Shown in pieces: positions 7,249 to 14,769 of a stretch of DNA of 22,640 nucleotides. The stretch is from JBOGFC01 sp050742155. GTDB taxonomy: Bacteria; Actinomycetota; Acidimicrobiia; Spongiisociales; JALYHC01. The notes beneath the pieces were generated by a model. It was not told the origin of the DNA, did not search any database, and was given only the letters and a program-made list of their open reading frames with translations. The stretch covers positions 1 to 22,640 of the forward strand of contig JBOGFC010000153.1 of the NCBI GenBank assembly GCA_050742155.1, in the 5' to 3' direction. The translations under genes were made by a program, and so were the position numbers. Each line of letters begins with the position of its first letter. Within the stretch, counting starts at the first letter, position 1.

Positions 7249-8874
7249 TTAGTTCCCGGGCCCCTTGCCGAGGTGGATCACCAGGCCTTCGCCCGGTCGC
7301 AAGAGCAAGCGATGGAGATCCTCGGGGCCCTCTCGATCGAGGTGGGTGGAGAGGACCACCCGGGCCGGCCCCAGGTCGGCCAGGTCCAGGTGTCCCTCAT
7401 CTCCAGCGAGGTTGAGAGCCACCAGGATCCGCTCCTCGGGGCCCTCCCGCAGATAGGCGAACGCCCACGGTGGCACGTCGAGCGGCCGGTAGCCCCCGTG
7501 CTGAAGTGCGAGGCTCCTCCGCCGGTCGGCCAGCAGCCGCCGGTAGAGCGCGAGGATGGAGGTCGGATCGCCGAGCTGCGTCTCCACGTTGAGCCGGCGG
7601 TGGTCGGCCGACACCGGCAGCCATGGCTCGCCGTCCGTGAAGCCCGCTCGAGGACCGGCGGTCCACTGCATGGGGGTGCGGGCCGGGTCGCGTCCGAGCC
7701 CCGGCTCTCGAATGCCCTGGGGGTCCCGCTGCCGCGCGGGGGGAATCGACACGTCGGTCATCCCCAGCTCGTCCCCGTAATAGAGGGTGGGGGTTCCCCG
7801 CAGCGTGAGGAGCAGCATGGCCGCCACCCGGGCCTGAGCCTCTCCGTAGCGGGAGGCCAGGCGGGAGACGTCGTGGTTGCCCAGCACGTAGTTCGGCCAG
7901 GATCCTTCCGGGATGGCGGCCTCCAGCGCGTCGACCACCTGTCGCACCGCCCAGCCCTCCCAGGGCACGAAGAGCAGGCCGAAGTTGAGCGGCATGTGCA
8001 GCTCATCCCCGGCTCCGTAATAAGAGGCCCACTGCGGCCAATCGGAAAGGTAGATCTCCCCGATGGCCACCCGGGAACGCTCCGCGCCGTAGTCGTCCAG
8101 GAGGCGACGGATCCTCCTGTAGACCTCGTGCACGTCGGAGTGGCCCCGGTCGTAGACATGGAGCAGACGGTCGTAGTCGCGAATCGGGCGGCCGTGCAGC
8201 CAGGGGCGGGGATCCGGGGCGGGAGGATTGTCGCGCAGCTCCGGGTCCTTCATGAGCACGTGGGCCACGTCGATCCGGAAGCCATCGACCCCTCGCTCCA
8301 ACCAGAAGCGCAGGGTGTCGAGCATGGCCTCTTCTACGTCCGGGTTGCGCCAGTTGAGGTCGGGCTGCTCGGCCAGGAACACGTGCAGGTAGTACTGGCC
8401 GGTCGACTCGTCCCATTGCCAGGCCGGCCCCCCGAAGGCGGAGAGCCAGTTGTTCGGAAGACCGCCATCCGGACGGGGGTCCCGCCACACGTACCAGTCC
8501 CGCTTGGGGTTCTCCCGGGAGGAGCGCGACTCGAGAAACCAGGGGTGCCGGTCGGAGGTGTGGTTGGGAACCCAGTCGATGATCACCCGCAGTCCTCTTC
8601 GATGGGCCTCCGCCACCAGGCGGTCGAAGGTGGCCAGGTCGCCGAAGATCGGATCGACGTCGCGGTAGTCGGCCACGTCGTAGCCGAAGTCGGCCATCGG
8701 GGAGGGATAGAAGGGAGAGAGCCAGATGGCGTCCACCCCCAGCGTCTCGGCGGGGTGGTCGAGCCGTTCGATCACCCCCTGGAGGTCCCCCACCCCATCG
8801 CCGTCGGAGTCCTGGAAGCTGCGGGGATAGATCTGGTAGATCACCCCGGTCTGCCACCAGAGGTAGTCGGCCAC
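7249..8874 (-). CDS. GH13 alpha-glucosidase / oligo-1,6-glucosidase-type glycosidase
   Basis: The 541-residue cytoplasmic enzyme is a complete family GH13 (alpha/beta)8 barrel. The Ca-binding-like loop DSDGDGVGDL lies at residues 22-31. Conserved regions are DWVPNHT (100-106), GFRIDVAH with nucleophile Asp202, IGEIY with acid/base Glu273, and LGNHD with transition-state Asp335. The C-terminal beta domain carries ILVALNLAGDEG. The length and the IYPRSFQDSDGDG start match alpha-glucosidases and oligo-1,6-glucosidases; trehalose synthase is less likely at this length. It probably releases glucose from imported malto- or isomalto-oligosaccharides. No signal peptide is seen and no sugar transporter is in the window. 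The start is GTG at 8874. A TACCTT box ends eight bases before it with no clear Shine-Dalgarno. Confidence 0.93.
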   Translation of the reverse strand: MADYLWWQTGVIYQIYPRSFQDSDGDGVGDLQGVIERLDHPAETLGVDAIWLSPFYPSPMADFGYDVADYRDVDPIFGDLATFDRLVAEAHRRGLRVIIDWVPNHTSDRHPWFLESRSSRENPKRDWYVWRDPRPDGGLPNNWLSAFGGPAWQWDESTGQYYLHVFLAEQPDLNWRNPDVEEAMLDTLRFWLERGVDGFRIDVAHVLMKDPELRDNPPAPDPRPWLHGRPIRDYDRLLHVYDRGHSDVHEVYRRIRRLLDDYGAERSRVAIGEIYLSDWPQWASYYGAGDELHMPLNFGLLFVPWEGWAVRQVVDALEAAIPEGSWPNYVLGNHDVSRLASRYGEAQARVAAMLLLTLRGTPTLYYGDELGMTDVSIPPARQRDPQGIREPGLGRDPARTPMQWTAGPRAGFTDGEPWLPVSADHRRLNVETQLGDPTSILALYRRLLADRRRSLALQHGGYRPLDVPPWAFAYLREGPEERILVALNLAGDEGHLDLADLGPARVVLSTHLDREGPEDLHRLLLRPGEGLVIHLGKGPGN

Positions 8875-8892
8875 GTCCGGGTAAGGTAGCCG
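8875..8892. promoter_or_regulatory. Overlapping bidirectional -10 elements
   Basis: The gap between two divergent GTG starts is only 18 bp. It contains TAAGGT on the plus strand (8882-8887, five bases before GTG 8893). The same bases shifted by one read TACCTT on the minus strand (8888-8883, eight bases before GTG 8874). This shared symmetric element could drive both directions, with little or no leader on either transcript. Confidence 0.5.
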
Positions 8893-9378
8893 GTGATCGG
8901 CATGGGTACCGGCTTACTGACGAGAGCAGGCGGCGCCGCTCTGGTGAGCGCGGCGGCGGCGGCCACCTTTTGGCTCCACCTGTCCGATGCGCGCATCGTC
9001 GTCCTGGGCGTACCGGTGCTCGGCCTGGGGGCCCTGGTGGCCATGGACGACCCTCCCGGCAGCCGGGTGCGTGCCGCCGGAGTCCGGGTCTTCTCCTCGA
9101 TGCTGGTGGGTGGGGCGGCAGTTGGCGCGGTCGCGTTGATGTGGCCGCCGGAGATCGAGCCCCGTCAGGCCTTCGCCCTGGCCGCCGCCATGAGCGGGGC
9201 CTTCGCCGCCGGTCTGGTCTCGACGATCTGGCAGGCGGCCCGGCTGGCCCGGCCCGTCCAGACCCGCCGCGTCACCCTCGCTCCAAGACCCCTCGCCGCC
9301 CCCCGGACCGTCCCCTTGACCGCCCCCTTCCGGGCCCCCGACCTTCCCGGCCGGACGATCCCCCTCAAGCAGTGGTAG
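8893..9378 (+). CDS. Four-TM membrane protein with Pro/Arg-rich tail, unknown function
   Basis: The 161-residue product has four hydrophobic segments (about residues 8-28, 34-51, 66-84 and 91-116). A cytoplasmic tail of some 45 residues follows, rich in Pro, Arg, Ala and Leu (for example TLAPRPLAAPRTVPL). I recognise no family. The GTG at 8893 is supported by a TAAGGT box five bases upstream; an ATG at 8902 would shorten it by three residues. The 3' end overlaps the convergent DUF2090 gene by 14 bases, so the last codons of the two genes are antisense to each other. Confidence 0.7.
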   Translation: MIGMGTGLLTRAGGAALVSAAAAATFWLHLSDARIVVLGVPVLGLGALVAMDDPPGSRVRAAGVRVFSSMLVGGAAVGAVALMWPPEIEPRQAFALAAAMSGAFAAGLVSTIWQAARLARPVQTRRVTLAPRPLAAPRTVPLTAPFRAPDLPGRTIPLKQW

Positions 9379-10282
9379 CCGCCTCCGAGTAGATCTGGAT
9401 CGCCCAGAGGTAGTTGTCGGCGATCTGCTCGGCGGCCTGGTCTCGTTCGAGCGAGCCACCCAGCCAGCCGCTCAAAGCGTCCCACCAGATGGTGCGCCCG
9501 ATGGCGAAGCCCACATAGCCGCTCACCCCGGCGCCCTGTCGGAGCCAGTGCTCGACCTTGGAAGCATCCGCCCCCCGACCCAGCACCACGCACCCTACCT
9601 GGTCCCGACCGCCCGCCCGCACGAGCTGGGCGATGCGGCGGCAGTCCTCGCGGCGGTCGAGGCCTTCGATCTTCCAGACGTCCGGCTCGGCGCCCGCCGA
9701 CCTGAGCTCGCCGATGGCCTGGCGCATCAACCCGGGCCGTACCTCGGCGTCGTAGCGGACCGGATCTCCGCCTGCCTGCTCGAGCTGGCGGTCCGAGGCC
9801 GGTACCAGCAGCTCGAAGAGGAACTTGCGGTCCCGCTCGTGCAGCCAGTCGGATAGCCGGGCGAGGCGCTCCTGCTGGCGGCGCTTCGCGGCGGCGTCGT
9901 CGTCGGGGTTGTAGCGCACCAGCACCTTGGAGAAGGTGGGGTCGAAGGCCTCGATGTGCTCACCGAAGCCGTCTCCGAACTCGAGCTCGAACTCGTCCCG
10001 GCCGCTCGCCTCGACCGGCATGGCGAAGGTCCAGCCGTCCTCGCCGGCCCGGCGGGCGATCTCCGCCCCGTATTGCTCGTCCACCAGGATGCCGCCCTCT
10101 CCCTTGGCGACGCCACGCTTCAGGGCTCGCTCGAACCCCTCGGCGATCACCGACTTGGCGTCCTTGATGCGCTCGGCCTCCTCGACGCTGGGTTCTCCTT
10201 TGATCCCGAAGAGCTTGCTCTCGAACGAGCCCCGGTGGTCGAAGGCGAGGATGTAGAGACGGCGGTCGTAGCCCAAGCTCAT
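9365..10282 (-). CDS. Stand-alone DUF2090 protein, predicted 5-dehydro-2-deoxyphosphogluconate aldolase
   Basis: The 305-residue protein matches DUF2090, best known as the C-terminal half of fused IolC proteins annotated as 5-dehydro-2-deoxygluconokinase plus phosphogluconate aldolase of inositol catabolism. Features visible are YILAFDHRGSFESKLFG near the N terminus, GGILVDEQYG, FSKVLVRYNPDDD, WKIEGLD, and the IGRTIWWDAL segment near the end. The kinase half is absent and no other iol gene is in the window, so the natural substrate is uncertain; another sugar-phosphate aldolase role is possible. I chose the ATG at 10282 because GGAGGA sits seven bases upstream. Frames extending to 10309 or 10369 have no such support. 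A TATCCT at 10318-10313 is a plausible -10 giving a short leader. Confidence 0.82.
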   Translation of the reverse strand: MSLGYDRRLYILAFDHRGSFESKLFGIKGEPSVEEAERIKDAKSVIAEGFERALKRGVAKGEGGILVDEQYGAEIARRAGEDGWTFAMPVEASGRDEFELEFGDGFGEHIEAFDPTFSKVLVRYNPDDDAAAKRRQQERLARLSDWLHERDRKFLFELLVPASDRQLEQAGGDPVRYDAEVRPGLMRQAIGELRSAGAEPDVWKIEGLDRREDCRRIAQLVRAGGRDQVGCVVLGRGADASKVEHWLRQGAGVSGYVGFAIGRTIWWDALSGWLGGSLERDQAAEQIADNYLWAIQIYSEAATTA

Positions 10283-10387
10283 GGTCGGTTCCTCCGGATC
10301 GCTCTCCATTCCAGGATATCGGGTTGCCCCGGTGGGCGGACCGCAGGTCTGGCCGGCCAGCCCGGCCATTCACACTAAGTTGGCCGG
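10283..10387. promoter_or_regulatory. Divergent promoter region: leadered (minus) and leaderless (plus)
   Basis: On the minus strand a strong ribosome binding site (complement of 10290-10295) and an upstream TATCCT (10318-10313) serve the DUF2090 gene. On the plus strand TAAGTT (10376-10381) is followed by exactly six bases and the ATG at 10388, with no Shine-Dalgarno. The region thus shows both initiation modes side by side. Confidence 0.5.
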
Positions 10388-12619
10388 ATGAGGGCATTGC
10401 CCCGGGCGGTGGCGGTGGGCTGGGCGGTGGTCGCCTGCTCGCCCGCGGCGATCGTCAGCGAGCTCCCCACGCCGGACACCAGGCCGGCACCGGTCCAGGC
10501 GCCCATCACCACCACCCTCGACTTCCCCCGAGACACCGGCCTCTATACCTCCATCGCCATCGGGGCGGACGGGTTGCCGGTGATCGCCTACGCCTCCAAC
10601 AGCGACGCCGAGCTCCGGGTGGCGCATTGCTCCAACCCCCGATGCACCTCGGCCGATCTCACCACCGTCGACGACGACGGGGCGGTGGGCGGTTACGCCT
10701 CTTTGGCCATCGGCGCGGACGGCCTGCCGGTGATCGCCTACTTCGACGCCACGCGCCGCGATCTCAAGCTGGCTCGCTGCTTGGACGCCGGATGCCGCCG
10801 GGCCATCCGGCTGACGCTGGACGAGGAAGGATCGGTGGGCGCCTTCTCCTCGATCGCCATCGGTGAGGACGGCCGGCCGCTGATCGCCTACCAGGATGAG
10901 ACCAACCTCGACCTGCGGGTGGCCCGCTGCCGAGACCCGCAGTGCACCGCTGCCTCCCTAGTCGTGGTCGACCGGGCGGGCGGCGGCTCCCATACCTCGG
11001 TGGCCACCGGGGCCGATGGGCTGCCGGTGATCGCCTATCGGGATGACACCCGTAAGGCCCTCAAAGTGGCCCGCTGCCGCGACGAAGGGTGCGGCTCGGC
11101 CCAGATCTCGGTGGTGGACGATCTGGGCAATGCCGGCTTCTACGCCTCTATTGCGCTCCGGCCCGAAGGCATGCCGGTGATCAGCTACTTCGACCTCGAG
11201 GGTGGGACCCTGAAGCTGGCCCGCTGCTTCGACCCGGCCTGCACCCGGGAGGCCCTGTCGGTCCTCGATCGCGGCGACGTGGGCTACTTCTCCTCGCTCG
11301 AGCTGGACCCAGAAGGCCGCCCGCTGGTCGCCCACTATGACGAGACGCGCGCCGACCTGAAGCTGACCCGCTGTGAGGATCCGGCCTGCCGGAAGGTCTC
11401 CACCACTCTGGTCGACCGGAGCGGGATCCCGGGACCGTTCGCCTCGCTGGCCATCGGCGAGGACGGGGCGCCGGTGATCGCCTACTACGAGCAGCGGGCC
11501 GGCGATCTGAAAGTGGCCCACTGCGGTAGCCCCACGTGCCAGTCGTCGGTGCCCGGCCTGGATGGTCCGGTCGCCTCGGTGGCCATCGGACCCGATGGCC
11601 TTCCGGCGGTGGCCTTCTACAGCTTCAACCTGCACAACCTGCGGGTGGCTCGCTGCCTGGAGCCGCTCTGCGCCAGCTTTCGGGTCATCTCGGCCGACTC
11701 CAGCGGTACCTTGGGGCGGTTCGCCTCGCTGGCCTTCGGCACCGAAGGCCGGCCGGTGGTCTCCCACTACGACGTCGACCGCCGGGGGCTGCGCCTGGTC
11801 CACTGCCAGGATGGAGAATGCGTCCGCCCCACCCGTACCCCGATCGACGGCGGCAGCAACGTCGGTACCTTCTCCTCATTGAGCATCGGGCCGGACGGCC
11901 TGCCCGTGATCAGCTACCGCGATCAGGACTCCGGTGGTCTCAAGCTGGCCCTCTGCGAGGATCCAGCCTGTGCCGAGGCCCGGGTGGTGGCGGTCGCCGA
12001 ATCGGGTCCCATCGGGGGAAGCACGTCGGTGGCCGTCGATCCGGACGGTCACCCCGTGGTGGCGTTTTTCGACGAACTGCGAGGGCTCAAGGTGGCCCGC
12101 TGCGGTCTTCCCCGGTGCTTCGCATCGACCATCTCCACGGTGGACCGGGGACCGGTGGGCCTCTACGCCTCGCTGGCCATCGGTGCGGACGGCCTGCCGG
12201 TGATCGCCTACTACGACCAGGGCCGGGCAATCCTCAGGCTGGCCCGATGCGGTGACCCCTCCTGCGCTTCGGCTATCAGGGTGGTGATCGACCACGAGGG
12301 CCCGGTGGGGCTATCCAGCTCGCTGGCCATCGGACCGGGGGGGTACCCGGTGATCGGCTATCGGCAGGTCGACACCGGCGTGGTGATGGTCGCCCTCTGC
12401 CGGGACCCGGGCTGCCAGCAGACTCCGGAGATCGTGGCGGTACCGGGTGCCCGCGGAGCCGGATTCGCCAGCTCGCTGGCCATCGACCATGAGGGCCGCC
12501 CGGTGATCGCCTACTACGACGAGCGCCGCGGGGACGTCAAGCTCACCCAGTGTCTCGACCCGAAGTGTGGCTCGGCGGAGACGGTCATCCTGGAGACCAC
12601 CGACCGTTTCGGCCTGTAG
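10388..12619 (+). CDS. Secreted lipoprotein-like protein of fourteen ~50-residue CX4C repeats
   Basis: The 743-residue protein begins with a short basic stretch, a hydrophobic core and VVA-C (Cys17), a plausible lipobox, so it is probably exported and lipid-anchored. After a ~35-residue linker it consists almost wholly of fourteen repeats. The consensus is roughly FASLAIGADGLPVIAYYD, then a DLKVARC-DP-C turn with Cys-x4-Cys, then a variable strand with VD and G-VG. The SLAIGxDGxPVIAY signature is seen in uncharacterised repeat proteins of myxobacteria, Chloroflexota and other bacteria, and looks like a beta-propeller blade. Fourteen units would suit two seven-bladed propellers (inference). 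The paired Cys in each unit suggest extracytoplasmic disulfides. The function is unknown. ATG at 10388 follows TAAGTT by six bases. Confidence 0.85.
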   Translation: MRALPRAVAVGWAVVACSPAAIVSELPTPDTRPAPVQAPITTTLDFPRDTGLYTSIAIGADGLPVIAYASNSDAELRVAHCSNPRCTSADLTTVDDDGAVGGYASLAIGADGLPVIAYFDATRRDLKLARCLDAGCRRAIRLTLDEEGSVGAFSSIAIGEDGRPLIAYQDETNLDLRVARCRDPQCTAASLVVVDRAGGGSHTSVATGADGLPVIAYRDDTRKALKVARCRDEGCGSAQISVVDDLGNAGFYASIALRPEGMPVISYFDLEGGTLKLARCFDPACTREALSVLDRGDVGYFSSLELDPEGRPLVAHYDETRADLKLTRCEDPACRKVSTTLVDRSGIPGPFASLAIGEDGAPVIAYYEQRAGDLKVAHCGSPTCQSSVPGLDGPVASVAIGPDGLPAVAFYSFNLHNLRVARCLEPLCASFRVISADSSGTLGRFASLAFGTEGRPVVSHYDVDRRGLRLVHCQDGECVRPTRTPIDGGSNVGTFSSLSIGPDGLPVISYRDQDSGGLKLALCEDPACAEARVVAVAESGPIGGSTSVAVDPDGHPVVAFFDELRGLKVARCGLPRCFASTISTVDRGPVGLYASLAIGADGLPVIAYYDQGRAILRLARCGDPSCASAIRVVIDHEGPVGLSSSLAIGPGGYPVIGYRQVDTGVVMVALCRDPGCQQTPEIVAVPGARGAGFASSLAIDHEGRPVIAYYDERRGDVKLTQCLDPKCGSAETVILETTDRFGL
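10544..12604 (+). repeat. Fourteen tandem ~150-bp coding repeats
   Basis: Units average 50 codons. Conserved DNA words such as ccggtgatcgcctac recur in many copies, while the region after the second Cys varies most. Unit lengths range from about 45 to 51 residues; unit 7 lacks several residues before its end. Such an array is prone to expansion, contraction and misassembly. Confidence 0.88.
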
Positions 12620-12708
12620 CCTTCCCCCTCCCCCCGTTCTGGGGCGCACTTCTCGGGCCATAGGCCGAAGTTTGCGCGCCAGAAGCCTAGAGGCCAGAAG
12701 CCTCCGGG
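12620..12708. terminator. Convergent intergenic region with short hairpins and an 11-bp direct repeat
   Basis: Between the repeat protein and whiB lie a C-rich tract, a CCCC-gttct-GGGG hairpin (12632-12644), two copies of gccagaagcct (12678-12688 and 12693-12703), and a GAGGC-cagaa-GCCTC hairpin (12690-12704). These could end transcription from both sides, but the stems are short and no T-run follows. Confidence 0.35.
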
Positions 12709-12969
12709 TCAGGCGGCCGCCCAGCGCTTGCGAAGCCGGCGTCGCTCGTCGGCGGTGTAGCCGCCCCAGATCCCGGCCCATTGACCGGTGGCCAGGGCAT
12801 AGGCGAGACAGTCCTCTCGGACCGAGCAGCCCGCACACACGGCCTTCGCCTCCTCGACCTGCTCGGCCGCATCGTCGCTCAGCGGGAAGAAGGGGTCGGA
12901 GCCGAGATCCCGGCAGGCGGCAGCCTCCCGCCAGTGCTCCACGGTGAGCAAGATATCTCCGGCGCTCAT
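12709..12969 (-). CDS. WhiB-family [4Fe-4S] transcriptional regulator
   Basis: The 86-residue product has the four cluster-binding cysteines in the canonical pattern (Cys19 in AAACRDL; Cys45, Cys48 and Cys54 in VCAGCSVREDC), followed by the turn motif GIWGGYT and a basic C-terminal tail, RRRLRKRW. WhiB proteins hold an oxygen- and NO-sensitive iron-sulfur cluster and bind region 4 of the principal sigma factor to control promoters. The length and WREAAACR start resemble WhiB1/WhiB2-type proteins, but I cannot assign the subgroup. I prefer the ATG at 12969; an in-frame TTG at 12975 adds two residues. GGAG abuts the ATG, unusually close for a Shine-Dalgarno. Confidence 0.94.
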   Translation of the reverse strand: MSAGDILLTVEHWREAAACRDLGSDPFFPLSDDAAEQVEEAKAVCAGCSVREDCLAYALATGQWAGIWGGYTADERRRLRKRWAAA

Positions 12970-13035
12970 CTCCAAGCCGATCTCTTACCCATATATTCGG
13001 AGGTCACACCCCATCTGGATCGGACTATCACGACA
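12970..13035. promoter_or_regulatory. AT-rich divergent promoter region between whiB and polX
   Basis: A local AT patch (atatatt at 12991-12997) stands out in the GC-rich surroundings. It gives TATATT on the plus strand (12992-12997) and TATATG on the minus strand. Closer to polX, GACTAT (13023-13028) ends seven bases before GTG 13036 and could give a nearly leaderless polX transcript. Which element is used cannot be told from sequence. Confidence 0.4.
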
Positions 13036-14769
13036 GTGCCTTCCAACCAGGAGATCGCCCGGCTGCTGGCCGAGCTGGCCACTCTCACCGAGCTGGAGGA
13101 CGGCAGCTCCAACTCCTTTCGGGCGCGCGCCTACCAGAACGCAGTGCGGGCGGTGGAGGGCCTGGCGGCCGAGGCGACCGATATGTCGGCGGCGGAGCTG
13201 ACCAAGGTGAAGGGGATCGGCACCAGCACCGCCCGCAAGATCCGCGAATACGCCGACACGGGCAGCATCTCGAAGTTGGAGGCCTTACGAGCCAAGTACC
13301 CGGTCGGGTTCGTGGAGCTGAAGCGGGTCCCCGGCCTGGGACCGAAGACGCTGGCCCTGCTCCGCAGGGAGCTCGGGATCGAGAGCCTGGACCACCTGCG
13401 GGCGGCCCTGGCCGCCGAGCAGCTGCGCGGTGTGCGCGGCCTGGGAGCCAAGACGGAAGAGAACCTGGCCGGCTCCATCGAGCGGCTCGGGCTGGTCGGA
13501 AAGGAGCATCGCACGCCCATCCTCCAGGCGTTGCCGGTGGCCGAGCAGGTGGTCGAACGGCTGCGAGAGCTGCCCGAGGCGGTCCGGGTGGAGTACGCCG
13601 GCAGCCTGCGGCGCTTCCGGGAGACCATCGCCGACCTCGACGTGGTGGTCGCTTCCCCCGAGCCGGGACCGATCATTCGGCGCTTCTCGGGATTGTCGAT
13701 GGTCTCCAGCGTCGTGGCCCGAGGGGGCACCAAGTGCTCGGTGCTCACTCACGGCGGGCTGCAAATCGACCTGCGGGTGGTAGCCCCCGGCCAGTTCGGG
13801 GCGGCTCTGCTCTACTTCACCGGATCCAAGGCCCACAACATCCTCCTCCGCCAGCGGGCCCTCGAGCGGGGCTGGACACTGAGCGAATACGCCCTCACGG
13901 ATGTCGAGAGCAAGCGGGTGATCGCCGCCGAGACCGAGGAAGATGTCTACCACGCCCTCGGCATGGCCTACATCCCGCCCCCGCTCCGGGAGGATGCCGG
14001 TGAGATCGAGGCCGCCGAGCGGGGCGAGCTGCCCGACCTGATGGAGGTCGATGACCTCCGAGGCGACCTACACCACCACACCACATTGTCTCGAGACGGG
14101 CACAGCACCCTCGGGGAAGTGCTGGAGGCGGCTGACGCCCGCGGTTTCGGCTACCTGGCGATCACCGACCATGGGGAGGATCTCAGCATTAGCGGGGTCT
14201 CACGGGAGCGGATGCTCGCCCAGCGCGCCGAGATCGCCGAGCTGCAGAGCGAGCACCCCGATCTGGTCGTCCTCCATGGGGCGGAGCTGAACATCGGGCC
14301 GGACGGTGGGCTCGACTACGACGACGACTTCCTGGCCGGCTTCGACTGGTGCGTGGCGAGCGTCCACTCCCACTTCCGGCTCGACCCGGCTCGTCAGACC
14401 GAGCGGATCGTGCGGGCCATGCGTCACCCGGCCGTGAAGGCCATCGGCCATCTCACCGGGCGCCGGATCGGCAAGCGGCCGGGTATCGACCTGGAGCTCG
14501 ACCCCATCCTCGAGGCAGCCGCCGAGACCGGAACCGCCCTCGAGATCAATTCCAACCTGGATCGCCTCGACGCCCCGGCAGACGTGCTCCGACAGGCCGC
14601 CCGCCGCGGAGTGCTCTTCGTGATCACCAGCGACGCTCACCGGGTCTGGGAGCTCGACAACTTGCGCTTCGGGGTGCTGAACGCCCAGCGGGGCTGGGTG
14701 GAGCGGGACGCCGTGGCCAACACGTGGGACACCGATCGCTTCCTGGCCTGGATCGGGCGTAAAGCGTGA
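13036..14769 (+). CDS. polX: Bacterial family X DNA polymerase / PHP 3'-5' exonuclease
   Basis: The 577-residue protein has the full bacterial PolX layout. It starts with an 8-kDa-like helical region and helix-hairpin-helix segments (KVKGIG near 57-62, LKRVPGLGPKT near 95-104, GVRGLGAKT near 132-140). The palm follows with YAGSLRR, metal ligands Asp200 and Asp202 in DLD, and Asp245 in LQIDLRVV. The C-terminal PHP domain runs from about 338 with DLHHHT (344-349), ITDHGED (376-382), GAELN with Glu417, SVHSHF and SDAH. The family fills gaps in base-excision repair, and the PHP domain gives Mn-dependent exonuclease and AP-endonuclease activity. The frame extends upstream, but GTG at 13036 begins the family's conserved N terminus. 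Its last four bases overlap the next gene. Confidence 0.93.
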   Translation: MPSNQEIARLLAELATLTELEDGSSNSFRARAYQNAVRAVEGLAAEATDMSAAELTKVKGIGTSTARKIREYADTGSISKLEALRAKYPVGFVELKRVPGLGPKTLALLRRELGIESLDHLRAALAAEQLRGVRGLGAKTEENLAGSIERLGLVGKEHRTPILQALPVAEQVVERLRELPEAVRVEYAGSLRRFRETIADLDVVVASPEPGPIIRRFSGLSMVSSVVARGGTKCSVLTHGGLQIDLRVVAPGQFGAALLYFTGSKAHNILLRQRALERGWTLSEYALTDVESKRVIAAETEEDVYHALGMAYIPPPLREDAGEIEAAERGELPDLMEVDDLRGDLHHHTTLSRDGHSTLGEVLEAADARGFGYLAITDHGEDLSISGVSRERMLAQRAEIAELQSEHPDLVVLHGAELNIGPDGGLDYDDDFLAGFDWCVASVHSHFRLDPARQTERIVRAMRHPAVKAIGHLTGRRIGKRPGIDLELDPILEAAAETGTALEINSNLDRLDAPADVLRQAARRGVLFVITSDAHRVWELDNLRFGVLNAQRGWVERDAVANTWDTDRFLAWIGRKA

